DNA from: DATCHW01 sp036508135
GTDB lineage: Bacteria; Bacteroidota; Ignavibacteria; Tepidaquicellales; Tepidaquicellaceae
Assembly (NCBI GenBank): GCA_036508135.1
Contig: DATCHW010000264.1
Location: 1 to 15,460 of the forward strand
Length of the DNA stretch: 15,460 nt
Reading direction: 5' to 3'
Positions 1-7,782 of this stretch are shown piece after piece. The position numbers and the translations under genes were made by a program. Positions within the stretch are counted from its first letter, which is position 1. Every line of letters begins with the position of its first letter. A model generated the notes under the pieces. The model was not told the DNA's origin. It worked only from the letters and a program-made list of their open reading frames with translations, and did no database searches.

Positions 1-1667
1 ACACGTTTGATTGCGTCTTTTCTTTCATTTCCGTTAAAGTTTAATGGATCTTTTTTAATTTCATCCAATAAATCATCTATTCTTTTATTATTATCAGTAT
101 CTTTTTGCTCAATTAATTTGTGATATTGATTTAATTTTAATTCCTTGCTCCATTTTTTTAATAATGTATATTCTTCACCGGGGGAATAATTTTTCTTAAT
201 ATCTAAAAATTGATTGTACAATTTATTTCCAAATGCCTTATATAATATTAAATCATCAAATTGAGGAGTAAAATCATAACCAAATAATTCTGCAATTTGC
301 AAAGCATGAGTAATATTTAGAATATTATTTGCTTCTAATACAAATTTTGGTGTAAACTTTTTAATATCTTTATTTTTAGAGCCTTCAACATAAGTTTTTT
401 GAAATGATTGTAAAGCAAAAAATTGATAAGGCCTATTTTCAGGATATTCATTATATAAATAATCTTCAATGAATAAGTCTATTGGTGCATTAAACATTTG
501 ATTCATTAAACCATCGAAAAGAGAATTTATAAATTGAGTAATACCTTGTTCAGGTATTCCACTCCTGCTCATAAGAGATATTTGTTTTTCGGAATTTCTA
601 ATAAATAATTCCCTATGAGTATTACCAGTTGCGAAATTTATATTCTTTCCTACTTTTTTTGCTTTATTAGAAAAGTTAATATGAGTTAATTCGTGCATAA
701 TTAAATGATGAACCCCGGGTAATTCCGAATTATAACGAACCAAATGATAATCGCGATTATAATTTTCAGCATATTCGGTTTTTGCAGGTGTAGCTATTTC
801 TTTTGAAGATTCAATTTTTATTTTTACATTACCTTCTTTTTCAATCTCTTCTTTATATTGTTGAATTATGTTGTTTATATTTTTATCGGCTTTAATATAT
901 TCAAAGGCAGAATTACCGGCTAATCCATACGAATGATTATGTATATCTTTATCCTTCTTTAAAGATAATTTCATTGCTTGAATAGCCGATAAAAAAGATT
1001 TAGAATATTCTTTTTTGTGCTCATAAACTAAACCTAATCCGTAATGTGTATTCGGGTAAGAGTCATTAATTTTTACTGCAAGGTCTAAATACCGTTCTGC
1101 ATCCTCATACTTATCAAGCTTAGCAAGATTTGCACCAATATTATTTAAAGCGATATAATCATTTGGGTCAACCGTTAAACTTTTGTTATAAAATCTATTA
1201 GCAGTTTCAACATCATCATAATGCCGAGCGTAAATATTACCCAGCATAACTAAAGCAAATTTATTATCCGGATTCCATTTCAAAGCTTCAGAAATATGGT
1301 CTTTTGCTTTTTCGATATCACCTTCAACTTCAAATATTTGACCATAAACACGATGAAATTCCGAAATGGTAGGATTTTTCTTTATTAAATCTTCTAATAG
1401 TTCTTTTGCCTCTTTGAATTTTCTATTTTCTGCAAAACTTACCGCTTTTTGAAAATCAGTTTCAAATTTTTCAATTGTTTCTGTGTCAACATTAATAGAG
1501 ACGATTTCATCATCAATAGTAACTTCAGGTAAAAAAGGACCGAAAGCGTACTCTTTTATAAAATAATCTATTATTGATTGTTTATTAAAACTTATATTAT
1601 CAACGAATTTTGTTAAATCGGGAAATAAATCGAGAGTTATATCGGATAATTTGAATAGTATTATCAT
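1..1667 (-). CDS. TPR-repeat protein with HExxH zinc-peptidase signature (partial, 3' end outside window)
   Basis: An open frame of 555 codons runs from an ATG at 1667-1665 to the left edge with no stop. An in-frame TAA two codons upstream makes this ATG the most upstream possible start; no Shine-Dalgarno site is visible. Residues about 68-235 form four or five tetratricopeptide repeats (for example the stretches ending KNPT, WNPDN and VDPND), usually a protein-binding superhelix. Residues 325-329 read HELTH, the HExxH zinc-binding motif of metallopeptidases, followed by an acidic stretch PIDLFIED at 395-402 that could supply a third ligand. No signal peptide or membrane segment is seen, so it is probably cytoplasmic. 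The gene looks more AT-rich than dnaE or aceE. The peptidase assignment rests on one short motif, and substrate and family are unknown to me. Confidence 0.85.
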   Translation of the reverse strand, partial: MIILFKLSDITLDLFPDLTKFVDNISFNKQSIIDYFIKEYAFGPFLPEVTIDDEIVSINVDTETIEKFETDFQKAVSFAENRKFKEAKELLEDLIKKNPTISEFHRVYGQIFEVEGDIEKAKDHISEALKWNPDNKFALVMLGNIYARHYDDVETANRFYNKSLTVDPNDYIALNNIGANLAKLDKYEDAERYLDLAVKINDSYPNTHYGLGLVYEHKKEYSKSFLSAIQAMKLSLKKDKDIHNHSYGLAGNSAFEYIKADKNINNIIQQYKEEIEKEGNVKIKIESSKEIATPAKTEYAENYNRDYHLVRYNSELPGVHHLIMHELTHINFSNKAKKVGKNINFATGNTHRELFIRNSEKQISLMSRSGIPEQGITQFINSLFDGLMNQMFNAPIDLFIEDYLYNEYPENRPYQFFALQSFQKTYVEGSKNKDIKKFTPKFVLEANNILNITHALQIAELFGYDFTPQFDDLILYKAFGNKLYNQFLDIKKNYSPGEEYTLLKKWSKELKLNQYHKLIEQKDTDNNKRIDDLLDEIKKDPLNFNGNERKDAIKR

Positions 1668-1937
1668 TTTTTAATATTGGGTTTCAAACAAGATGCAGAA
1701 AAAAAAAAAAAATATATAAATAATATTCTTATGTAAGAATTATTTTATTGACGTTTTAAATCAAGAGAACAAATGAGTTATTTGAGAAAAAACTTGCTTT
1801 TCATTTGCTTTCCTCTCGATACGAAAGCCCACCTTCGTATCATATTCTTTTTCGGTACTTTTCCAGTCTCTTTTTACGAATCTGCATGCCTGTCACAGTC
1901 AAGAAAAGTTTCTAATCCGGAGAGCCTGTATGAAAAC

Positions 1938-2069
1938 TGTCATCCTGAGGAACGAAGTGAACAGCCTGTCCCGAATTCATTGGATCACCTCGGGAAAGAA
2001 TCTCGTTTTTATTCTGTTTTGAGATTTTTTCCCGATAGATCGGGACAGGCAGCTTCGCTCAGAATGTCA
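1938..2069. repeat. 132-bp palindromic (MITE-like) dispersed element
   Basis: The ends are imperfect inverted repeats: TGTCATCCTGAG at 1938-1949 and CTCAGAATGTCA at 2058-2069. A perfect 11-bp inner pair, GCCTGTCCCGA at 1964-1974 and TCGGGACAGGC at 2040-2050, makes the element foldable. Read forward it encodes the peptide CHPEERSE, which I recognise as a frequent false translation of dispersed intergenic repeats. The inner 11-mer recurs in the elements at 2765-2834 and 3564-3621. There is no transposase, so if mobile it would need help in trans. Confidence 0.75.
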
Positions 2070-2139
2070 AATTGTGGTTTTCAAACAACCGCCGAAGATT
2101 GGAAAACCGAAAAAGTGATGTAATAACCCATCGATTATT

Positions 2140-2178
2140 TTTACAATACTTTGACATTTAATTTACAATACTATGACA
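2140..2178 (+). repeat. Two tandem 17-bp direct repeats, period 22 bp
   Basis: Copy one (TTTACAATACTTTGACA, 2140-2156) and copy two (TTTACAATACTATGACA, 2162-2178) differ at one base. The period of 22 bp is close to two helical turns, and the pair ends 53 bp before the lipoprotein start at 2232. That placement fits a tandem operator or activator site, but no regulator is identified and a simple tandem duplication is also possible. Confidence 0.55.
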
Positions 2179-2231
2179 ATTTTACGGTCTTCTTTTAGCA
2201 TTTTGTATCAAAAGAAGAAAGGAGTTTAAAA

Positions 2232-2744
2232 ATGATCTACTCAAATATTTTAAAACCAAAATTCCGGAATCTGTTGAGGGCGTTTGTTTTATTATTGCTG
2301 GCAATATTCTCACTGAGTTTGTATTCGTGCCAGACTACCTGGGTTGAAAACTATTCACCCGATAAATTAAGAGCCGATGATGATGTAAAGATTTTAAATG
2401 TCACAACAAAAAATGATTCAACAATTTATCTTGCCGATTATAATGCAAAATATTATCAACACTTTAGAGAATCTATGGACGTACTCTTATGGGAAAAAAC
2501 CGATACAATATATATAAAAAGTGAACCTAAAAAGGAATATAAACTACAGAATAAAATTTCGACAATAAATTTGCGGGATATATTGTATGCCCGTGTTGAG
2601 AAACAAAAGACTAATGTCCCTTTAACAATATTATTGGTTACCGGAATAATTGCGACTGTTCTGGTTGTTCTTGTTATTGCTCTTTCACCATGGAAAATTG
2701 GTCCCTTATTTGGGGATTTTCATTATAAAACACCTTCGTGGTAA
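2232..2744 (+). CDS. Small lipoprotein with C-terminal transmembrane helix, function unknown
   Basis: The product has 170 residues. An AAAGGAG ribosome-binding site lies 8 bases before the ATG, one of the few strong ones in the window, and supports this start. Residues 1-33 are a basic, then hydrophobic, signal ending in LYSC, a lipobox that would be cleaved before Cys33 and lipidated. Residues about 50-120 are a small polar region (DVKILNV, DTIYIKS, then INLRDILYARVE) of a kind often seen in Bacteroidota lipoproteins, probably a small beta-rich domain. Residues 129-151 form a strong hydrophobic helix, followed by a short tail ending at 170. A lipid anchor plus a C-terminal membrane helix is unusual. 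Repeats separate it from both neighbours, so it is probably transcribed alone. Function unknown. Confidence 0.8.
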   Translation: MIYSNILKPKFRNLLRAFVLLLLAIFSLSLYSCQTTWVENYSPDKLRADDDVKILNVTTKNDSTIYLADYNAKYYQHFRESMDVLLWEKTDTIYIKSEPKKEYKLQNKISTINLRDILYARVEKQKTNVPLTILLVTGIIATVLVVLVIALSPWKIGPLFGDFHYKTPSW

Positions 2745-2749
2745 GGTGT
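2730..2749. other. Hairpin spanning the lipoprotein stop codon
   Basis: ACACCTT (2730-2736) and AAGGTGT (2743-2749) form a perfect 7-bp stem with a 6-base loop that overlaps the TAA stop at 2742-2744. No T-run follows, so it is not a convincing intrinsic terminator, but it may affect the 3' end of the mRNA. Confidence 0.4.
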
Positions 2750-2764
2750 ATCAGAGAGAAAGAA

Positions 2765-2834
2765 GTTTTCGAATTCCCGACGAGCTCCCGATGCATCGGG
2801 ACAGGCTGGGATCCTTGATAGGAGATTCGAAAAC
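2765..2834. repeat. Palindromic repeat, 70 bp, outer arms GTTTTCGAAT / ATTCGAAAAC
   Basis: The outer arms at 2765-2774 and 2825-2834 are perfect 10-bp inverted repeats. Inside lie a self-complementary CCCGATGCATCGGG at 2787-2800 and the motif TCGGGACAGGC at 2796-2806. In reverse orientation the order is arm, CGAATCTCC, GCCTGTCCCGAT, CGGGAATTCG, arm. This matches the element at 3564-3621 block by block, so both belong to one family. Confidence 0.7.
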
Positions 2835-3057
2835 AAAATAAAAATGAAAAATTAAAAAATAAAACAGGACAATAATGAATAATGAAAGAGCAAAAGAAGC
2901 AATAACACGAAGGTTATTTAGAAATTATATTTTTTTCTTCTCTTTTTCTTCGAGGGCTTCGTGAAATTGATTTTATAATTTTTCCCTCTTTTTAGTATTA
3001 TTAATTAATATTTAATTCTTTATTTTTCAAAAATAAATTTAATCAATATAATATAAA

Positions 3058-3393
3058 ATGAAAATTTCAGCAAAGATACACGAAATATCTCCAACCAAAA
3101 TGATAAAGGATACATTCAGGAAACGTGAATTTATTGTAATTTATGCGGATAAACCTGAATTTCCTCAATATATTAAGTTTGAACTTATACAGGATAACTG
3201 CGATTATCTGGATGAGTTTAAAGCGGGTGATGAAGTTGAAATTAATTTCGACCTGCGGGGCAGGGAATGGGTAAATCCTAAGGGCGAAAAAGTATATTTT
3301 AATAGTCTTCTTGCATGGAAAATTGCAAAAGCCGGAGAGACACCGATGACAGATGTTCCCCCTCCTGCAGGTGATGATGATTTTCCATTTTAG
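3058..3393 (+). CDS. DUF3127-like OB-fold protein with SSB-like acidic C-terminal tip
   Basis: The product has 111 residues with no signal peptide. The pattern is that of the DUF3127 family found mainly in Bacteroidota: a beta-rich start (KISAKIHEISPT), a central strand pair (REFIVIYADKPEFPQYIKFEL), then FKAGDEVEINFDLRGREW and LLAWKI, consistent with a single OB-fold of about 95 residues. The last residues are PAGDDDFPF. This acidic tip ending in Pro-Phe closely resembles the tail of bacterial single-stranded DNA-binding protein, which docks repair and replication proteins. A role at single-stranded DNA is therefore inferred, not shown. The ATG has no ribosome-binding site, but an AT-rich leader precedes it. 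dnaE lies 409 bp downstream on the same strand, with repeats between, so an operon is doubtful. Confidence 0.82.
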   Translation: MKISAKIHEISPTKMIKDTFRKREFIVIYADKPEFPQYIKFELIQDNCDYLDEFKAGDEVEINFDLRGREWVNPKGEKVYFNSLLAWKIAKAGETPMTDVPPPAGDDDFPF

Positions 3394-3802
3394 ATTTTTT
3401 CTGACTGGATTTACTGGCAGAGAGGATTAAATATATTTAATAATAATATCCCCGCATTTTTATTTTTCTGTGTTTAATTTGTTGTTAATAGAGTATTTAG
3501 AATTAATAAATTTTTGTAATTCAAAATCTCTTTTGAATTAATCTCTCGCTTTTCCTACTCTTTCTTTACGAATCTCCTTGCCTGTCCCGATCTATCGTTG
3601 ATATATCGGGAATTCGTAAAGTATAATCTCGACTTCAAAACAGATTCCCAATTCCCTATGAAAAGGGATCTTTAACGAAGATTAGGAAACAGGGAATCAA
3701 TCTCTCTGTTTCTTTTCTGCATAAGGTTTACCTCTATTAATTTTTTTATCAATTATAAAATTTTTCCCTACACAAATTTGTATTTGATTGTTATCTTCAA
3801 GT
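3394..3802. other. Repeat-rich leader region before dnaE
   Basis: No gene is visible here. It holds a perfect 10-bp hairpin with a TCTC loop at 3517-3540 (TAATTCAAAA / TTTTGAATTA), the palindromic element at 3564-3621, and a further inverted pair GATTCCC (3643-3649) / GGGAATC (3692-3698) enclosing CCC/GGG. The 3517-3540 hairpin is AT-rich and has no clear T-run, so it is a weak terminator candidate. The dnaE promoter must lie here or further upstream, but I cannot assign it. Confidence 0.6.
3564..3621. repeat. Palindromic repeat, 58 bp, outer arms CTTTACGAAT / ATTCGTAAAG
   Basis: Perfect 10-bp outer arms lie at 3564-3573 and 3612-3621, with an inner CCCGAT (3586-3591) / ATCGGG (3605-3610) pair. 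It contains GCCTGTCCCGA at 3580-3590. Compared with the reverse orientation of 2765-2834, the shared order of blocks shows the same family. The arm positions that differ are changed on both sides so that pairing is kept. Confidence 0.7.
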
Positions 3803-6800
3803 ATGCCGGATTTTATTCACTTACATAATCATTCACATTACAGTTTACTCGACGCGATAAGCACTACATACGGACTAGTAGATGAAGCAGTGAAAAATAA
3901 TATGCCTGCAGTGGCGCTTACAGATCACGGAGTCATGTACGGTGCTATGGAATTTTATAAATATGCGAAGAAGAAAAATATAAAACCAATAATCGGAGTT
4001 GAAACTTACGTTGCACAAACCGGCTCGAGACATGATCGCGGAGAGAAATTACAAGGGCGAAGGGATTATGTGTCGGATGATGCATTTGCGGACAATTCAG
4101 ATACACTTTCTGCACCTATCAATTATGCTCATTTAATACTTCTTGCAAAGGATGAAACAGGTTACAAAAATTTATTGAAACTTGTTTCTATAGGGCATAC
4201 AGAAGGATTCTATTACAAACCGAGAATAGACCTCGAAGTCCTGAATCAATACAGAGAGGGGCTGGTGGCTCTCTCTGCCTGTGCAGGCGGAGTGATATCC
4301 TGTTACATCACAAGGAACAACCAGAAAAAAGCACGGGAGATGACGGGAATCTATAAGGATATATTCGGAGAAGATTTTTATCTGGAATTGCAAAACCATA
4401 TCACTCTTGATTCCGAAAGACTTGTATTGAAAGATATGCCTAAGATTGCGAAAGAATTCGGACTAAAACTCATCGCCACTAATGACGTCCATTATATAAA
4501 AAAAGAACATGCCATAGCCCATAATATTTATCTTCATCTGAGTGCCAAACAAAATAAAAATTATGACCCTGCAGAAGTAACGAGGGTATTGAGATACGGT
4601 ACTGACCAGATTTATTTTAAATCAGCAAAAGAAATGTGCAATCTTTTTTCGGAATTTCCGGAAGCGATTAAATCGACGCTGGAAGTGACCGAAAAATGCA
4701 ATCTTGAACTGGATCTTCATCAAAAGCATATGCCTGATTTTCCAATCCCTGCAGAATCTGAGGCGAAGAACCTGAATGAATATCTTGCAATAATTACGAA
4801 AGAAGGAATGCATAAACGCATTAAAGATATTACACCTGAAATTGAGAAACGCTCAAAGCATGAACTCGAAATAATAGAACAAATGGATTTTCCGGGATAT
4901 TTCCTGATAGTAGCGGATTTTATCAAGTCTGCTCGGGAAAGAGGCATTCTTGTCGGACCCGGGAGAGGCAGTGCGGCGGGAAGCCTTGTATGCTATTGCC
5001 TCGGTATTACAAATGTAAATCCCCTTGATTACAATTTACTGTTCGAGAGATTCCTGAATCCCCAAAGAATTTCAATGCCGGATATAGATATTGATTTTCA
5101 GGACGACAGACGTGATGAAGTGATACAATATGCAAAACAAAAATACGGAGAGAATTCTGTTGCACAGATAGTCACTTTCAATAAACTTGCTCCGAGGGGA
5201 GTGCTTAAAGATGTGGGAAGGGTTTTGAACTTTCCATTCAATGAGATCAACGACCTTACAAAAGTCATACCCATTGTTTTCGGGAAAGTGAAGCCTTTGA
5301 AAGAATGTATATCTGAAGTTCCGGATTTCAGCAAGTACTTCAATTCCGGAACACCTGCAGAAAAAAATGATAAAAAAAATCTGCTTGAATATGCAAGCGT
5401 ACTCGAAAACCTCAATAAAAACGCATCCCTTCATGCATCAGGCATAGTGGTTGCACCTTCAGATGTTACGGACTATGTACCGTTGTCTAAAGTAGTGGGA
5501 GTGGATAATATTTTCTGCACGCAATATGATATGAATCAGCTTGAAGATGCAGGACTTATAAAGATTGACTTCCTCGGTTTGAAGGAATTGAAAGTGATAT
5601 CCAAAACTCTTTCACTTATAAATAAAAAACATAATCTGAATCTAACGCCGGAGGATATTCCGCTTGATGATGAGAAAACTTATGAACTTTTTTCAAACGG
5701 TGCCACAATCGGTGTATTTCAGTTTTCCAACAGCAAGATGAGAGAGTATCTTTCGAAACTTAAGCCGAAAAACATAAACGACCTTGCAGCAATGAATGCT
5801 CTTTACAGACCCGGTCCGATGAATCTGATTCCTGAATTCATCGATAAAAGATTCGGCAGAAAACCTTATGCATACCTCCATCCGAAGATGGAAAATGCAC
5901 TTAAAGAAACATACGGTATCATAGTTTATCAGGAGCAGGTTATGCAGATAGCACGCGAGGTTGCAGGCTTCTCGATGGAGCAGGCGGATAATATGAGAAA
6001 AGCGATGGGCAAGAAGATAAAGGAAAAGATGAAACAAATAAAAGATGAATTTATGAAAGGAGCCGATAAAAATGGTGTTTCCAAAAAAATCGCAAATGAG
6101 ATTTTCGAGTTAATGTTCAAATTTGCGGATTATGGATTTAACAAATCACACGCGGTAGCATATTCCATTCTCGCATTTTACACTGCATATTTAAAAACAC
6201 ACTATCCGCTCGAGTTCCTTGCCGTATCGATGGAGTCAAGGAAAGACGACGAAACGGAAGTTCAGCTTCTTGCAGAGGAATGCAGAAAGATGAACATCAT
6301 ACTTAAGCAGCCGGATGTAAATTCAAGTTTTCTTGACTTCAAAACTGAATATGTAACACAGGGAGTCGGGGCTGGAAACATTATTTACGGCTTGAGTGCG
6401 ATAAAAAACGTAGGGGAAAAAGCAGCGGAGTCAATTGTAAAGGAAAGAGAAGAGAACGGGAACTATGATAGTTTTATAGATTTTCTAACGAGAGTCGATT
6501 TAAGGATTGTGAACAAGAAATCTCTTGAAAGTCTGATATTTGCAGGTGCCTTCGACAATCTGGAGCCGAACCGCAATAAACTTTATTGCAATCTTGAAAG
6601 GGCAACTCTATATGCGCAAAGATATAAAGACACTCCCGAATCTAACGGGCAGGAAGCATTATTTGTAAGCGATTCAGGCTTGCCTAAAAAACATGATTTA
6701 ATCCTGATTGGTTTTGAGGAATTTCCTGAAACTGAAAAATTCAACCGGGAAAAAAGTGTTCTCGGATTTTATCTCTCTGGTCATCCCCTCGAAAAGTACA

Positions 6801-7363
6801 GAAGTTTAATTAAGAATTTTGTAAATCTGCATTTTGGTGATGATGTAAGTGAAATTGATTTTTCAAAATTAGGGAATGTGAAGATGTGCGGAGCGATAAG
6901 CAATCTTCAGGTGAAGAGTTCGAAGAAAGGAAACCGTTTTGCAGTATTCCACCTGATTGATTTTTACGGAACAGGCGAATGCGTTGCCTTTAGTAAACTT
7001 TATGATGCAAAGACAAGACTTTTCGAGAACGATAAACTTGTATTCGTCGAAGGCAAAGCTGAGGAAAACGGTGACAAGATCAAACTTTTAGTGGAAAATA
7101 TTCACTCTATTGAAACTTTTCAACTACAGTATGCACACAATATAAGTTTGAGCATCGAACATAGTTTGATAAATGATGGATTGATATCTGAACTCAAAGC
7201 TTTATTTAAAGCGAACCCCGGTAGCTGCAATCTTTTCATTAACGTTATTAATAATGGTGAATCAAAAGTTTACCGTTCAAAAGAGTTCCGTGTGGAACCC
7301 ACAAATGAATTAATTATCAAATTAAAAAATCTTTTAGGCGAAAATAACTTGAACATAAATTAA
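3803..7363 (+). CDS. dnaE: DNA polymerase III alpha subunit, intact PHP domain
   Basis: DnaE is the replicative polymerase; 1186 residues from the ATG at 3803 is normal for the family. A TTG at 3788 would add five residues, but the ATG is preferred because the family normally begins a few residues before the HLHNH motif. The PHP domain covers about residues 1-240 and carries all nine metal ligands of the active-type PHP site (H8, H10, D17, H42, E67, H110, C160, D228, H230), suggesting possible built-in 3'-5' proofreading. The polymerase core has PGRGSAAGS near 400, catalytic D427 and D429 in PDIDIDF, and D589 in KIDFLGL. A helix-hairpin-helix lies near 860-885, a likely clamp-binding QEALF at 950-954, and an OB-fold at about 1025-1105. 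trxA begins 47 bp after the stop. Confidence 0.97.
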   Translation: MPDFIHLHNHSHYSLLDAISTTYGLVDEAVKNNMPAVALTDHGVMYGAMEFYKYAKKKNIKPIIGVETYVAQTGSRHDRGEKLQGRRDYVSDDAFADNSDTLSAPINYAHLILLAKDETGYKNLLKLVSIGHTEGFYYKPRIDLEVLNQYREGLVALSACAGGVISCYITRNNQKKAREMTGIYKDIFGEDFYLELQNHITLDSERLVLKDMPKIAKEFGLKLIATNDVHYIKKEHAIAHNIYLHLSAKQNKNYDPAEVTRVLRYGTDQIYFKSAKEMCNLFSEFPEAIKSTLEVTEKCNLELDLHQKHMPDFPIPAESEAKNLNEYLAIITKEGMHKRIKDITPEIEKRSKHELEIIEQMDFPGYFLIVADFIKSARERGILVGPGRGSAAGSLVCYCLGITNVNPLDYNLLFERFLNPQRISMPDIDIDFQDDRRDEVIQYAKQKYGENSVAQIVTFNKLAPRGVLKDVGRVLNFPFNEINDLTKVIPIVFGKVKPLKECISEVPDFSKYFNSGTPAEKNDKKNLLEYASVLENLNKNASLHASGIVVAPSDVTDYVPLSKVVGVDNIFCTQYDMNQLEDAGLIKIDFLGLKELKVISKTLSLINKKHNLNLTPEDIPLDDEKTYELFSNGATIGVFQFSNSKMREYLSKLKPKNINDLAAMNALYRPGPMNLIPEFIDKRFGRKPYAYLHPKMENALKETYGIIVYQEQVMQIAREVAGFSMEQADNMRKAMGKKIKEKMKQIKDEFMKGADKNGVSKKIANEIFELMFKFADYGFNKSHAVAYSILAFYTAYLKTHYPLEFLAVSMESRKDDETEVQLLAEECRKMNIILKQPDVNSSFLDFKTEYVTQGVGAGNIIYGLSAIKNVGEKAAESIVKEREENGNYDSFIDFLTRVDLRIVNKKSLESLIFAGAFDNLEPNRNKLYCNLERATLYAQRYKDTPESNGQEALFVSDSGLPKKHDLILIGFEEFPETEKFNREKSVLGFYLSGHPLEKYRSLIKNFVNLHFGDDVSEIDFSKLGNVKMCGAISNLQVKSSKKGNRFAVFHLIDFYGTGECVAFSKLYDAKTRLFENDKLVFVEGKAEENGDKIKLLVENIHSIETFQLQYAHNISLSIEHSLINDGLISELKALFKANPGSCNLFINVINNGESKVYRSKEFRVEPTNELIIKLKNLLGENNLNIN

Positions 7364-7410
7364 TATCTTTATAATTTTTAAACTTAAAACCGAAAGGAAA
7401 CAATTTAATT

Positions 7411-7731
7411 ATGCATCCTATACAAATTACAGATTCAAATTTTGCGCAGGAAGTAGAACAATCCGACATCCCTGTACTTTTAGACTTCTGGGCAGTATGG
7501 TGCGGACCATGCAAGATGATTGCCCCGATAGTGGAAGAATTGGCAGGGGAATTTGAAGGAAAAGCAAAGATCGGTAAAGTTGATGTTGATAACAATCCCT
7601 TAATTGCCTCCAAGTTCGGAATTAGAAGTATCCCTACACTTTTGATTTTCAAAGGCGGAAAAAAAGTCGATGAAATTGTCGGTGCAGTACCTAAACCGAT
7701 GATAGTTTCAAAACTGAAAGCACAACTTTAG
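7411..7731 (+). CDS. trxA: Thioredoxin
   Basis: Thioredoxin is a small cytoplasmic dithiol protein that reduces protein disulfides and is recharged by thioredoxin reductase. The product has 106 residues, the usual size, without a signal peptide. The active site WCGPC has its redox cysteines at 31 and 34, Asp25 precedes it in the usual buried position, and the cis-proline is Pro75 in SIPTLLIF. An AAAGGAAA stretch at 7393-7400 lies rather far (about 11-13 bases) before the ATG. The gene starts 47 bp after dnaE on the same strand and could share its transcript. It ends in TAG before the hairpin at 7783-7805. Confidence 0.97.
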   Translation: MHPIQITDSNFAQEVEQSDIPVLLDFWAVWCGPCKMIAPIVEELAGEFEGKAKIGKVDVDNNPLIASKFGIRSIPTLLIFKGGKKVDEIVGAVPKPMIVSKLKAQL

Positions 7732-7782
7732 TGTTTCAGTATCACTGATATTTGATATATTGCTCCTTTTTGAGTTTCTCTG

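Larger units (their letters stand above)
1668..2231. other. Repeat-rich non-coding region between divergent genes
   Basis: This region separates the minus-strand TPR gene from the plus-strand lipoprotein gene. It contains a run of 14 A at 1699-1712, a small hairpin at 1725-1740 (ATTCTTA / TAAGAAT), a hairpin at 1818-1841 (GATACGAA / TTCGTATC), a segment at 1873-1896 that matches 3565-3588 at 21 of 24 bases, the 132-bp palindromic element at 1938-2069, and a tandem direct repeat at 2140-2178. A 116-codon frame at 1773-2123 crosses the palindromic element and does not look like a protein gene. Confidence 0.7.

Noticed and set aside
1773..2123. 116-codon plus-strand frame
   Set aside because: It runs through hairpins and the 132-bp palindromic element, contains the CHPEERSE repeat peptide, and has no domain pattern or ribosome-binding site.
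2169..2174. TTGACA at 2151 with TACTAT at 2169 as a sigma-70-type promoter
   Set aside because: The spacer is only 12 bases, far from 17, and this lineage normally uses a different promoter consensus.
2650..2841. 63-codon plus-strand frame
   Set aside because: It overlaps the end of the lipoprotein gene in another frame and then reads through the palindromic repeat at 2765-2834.
2875..2964. Short frame of 29 codons after a weak AGGA
   Set aside because: Too short, of biased composition, no recognisable pattern, and its end lies in a CACGAAG/CTTCGTG inverted repeat.
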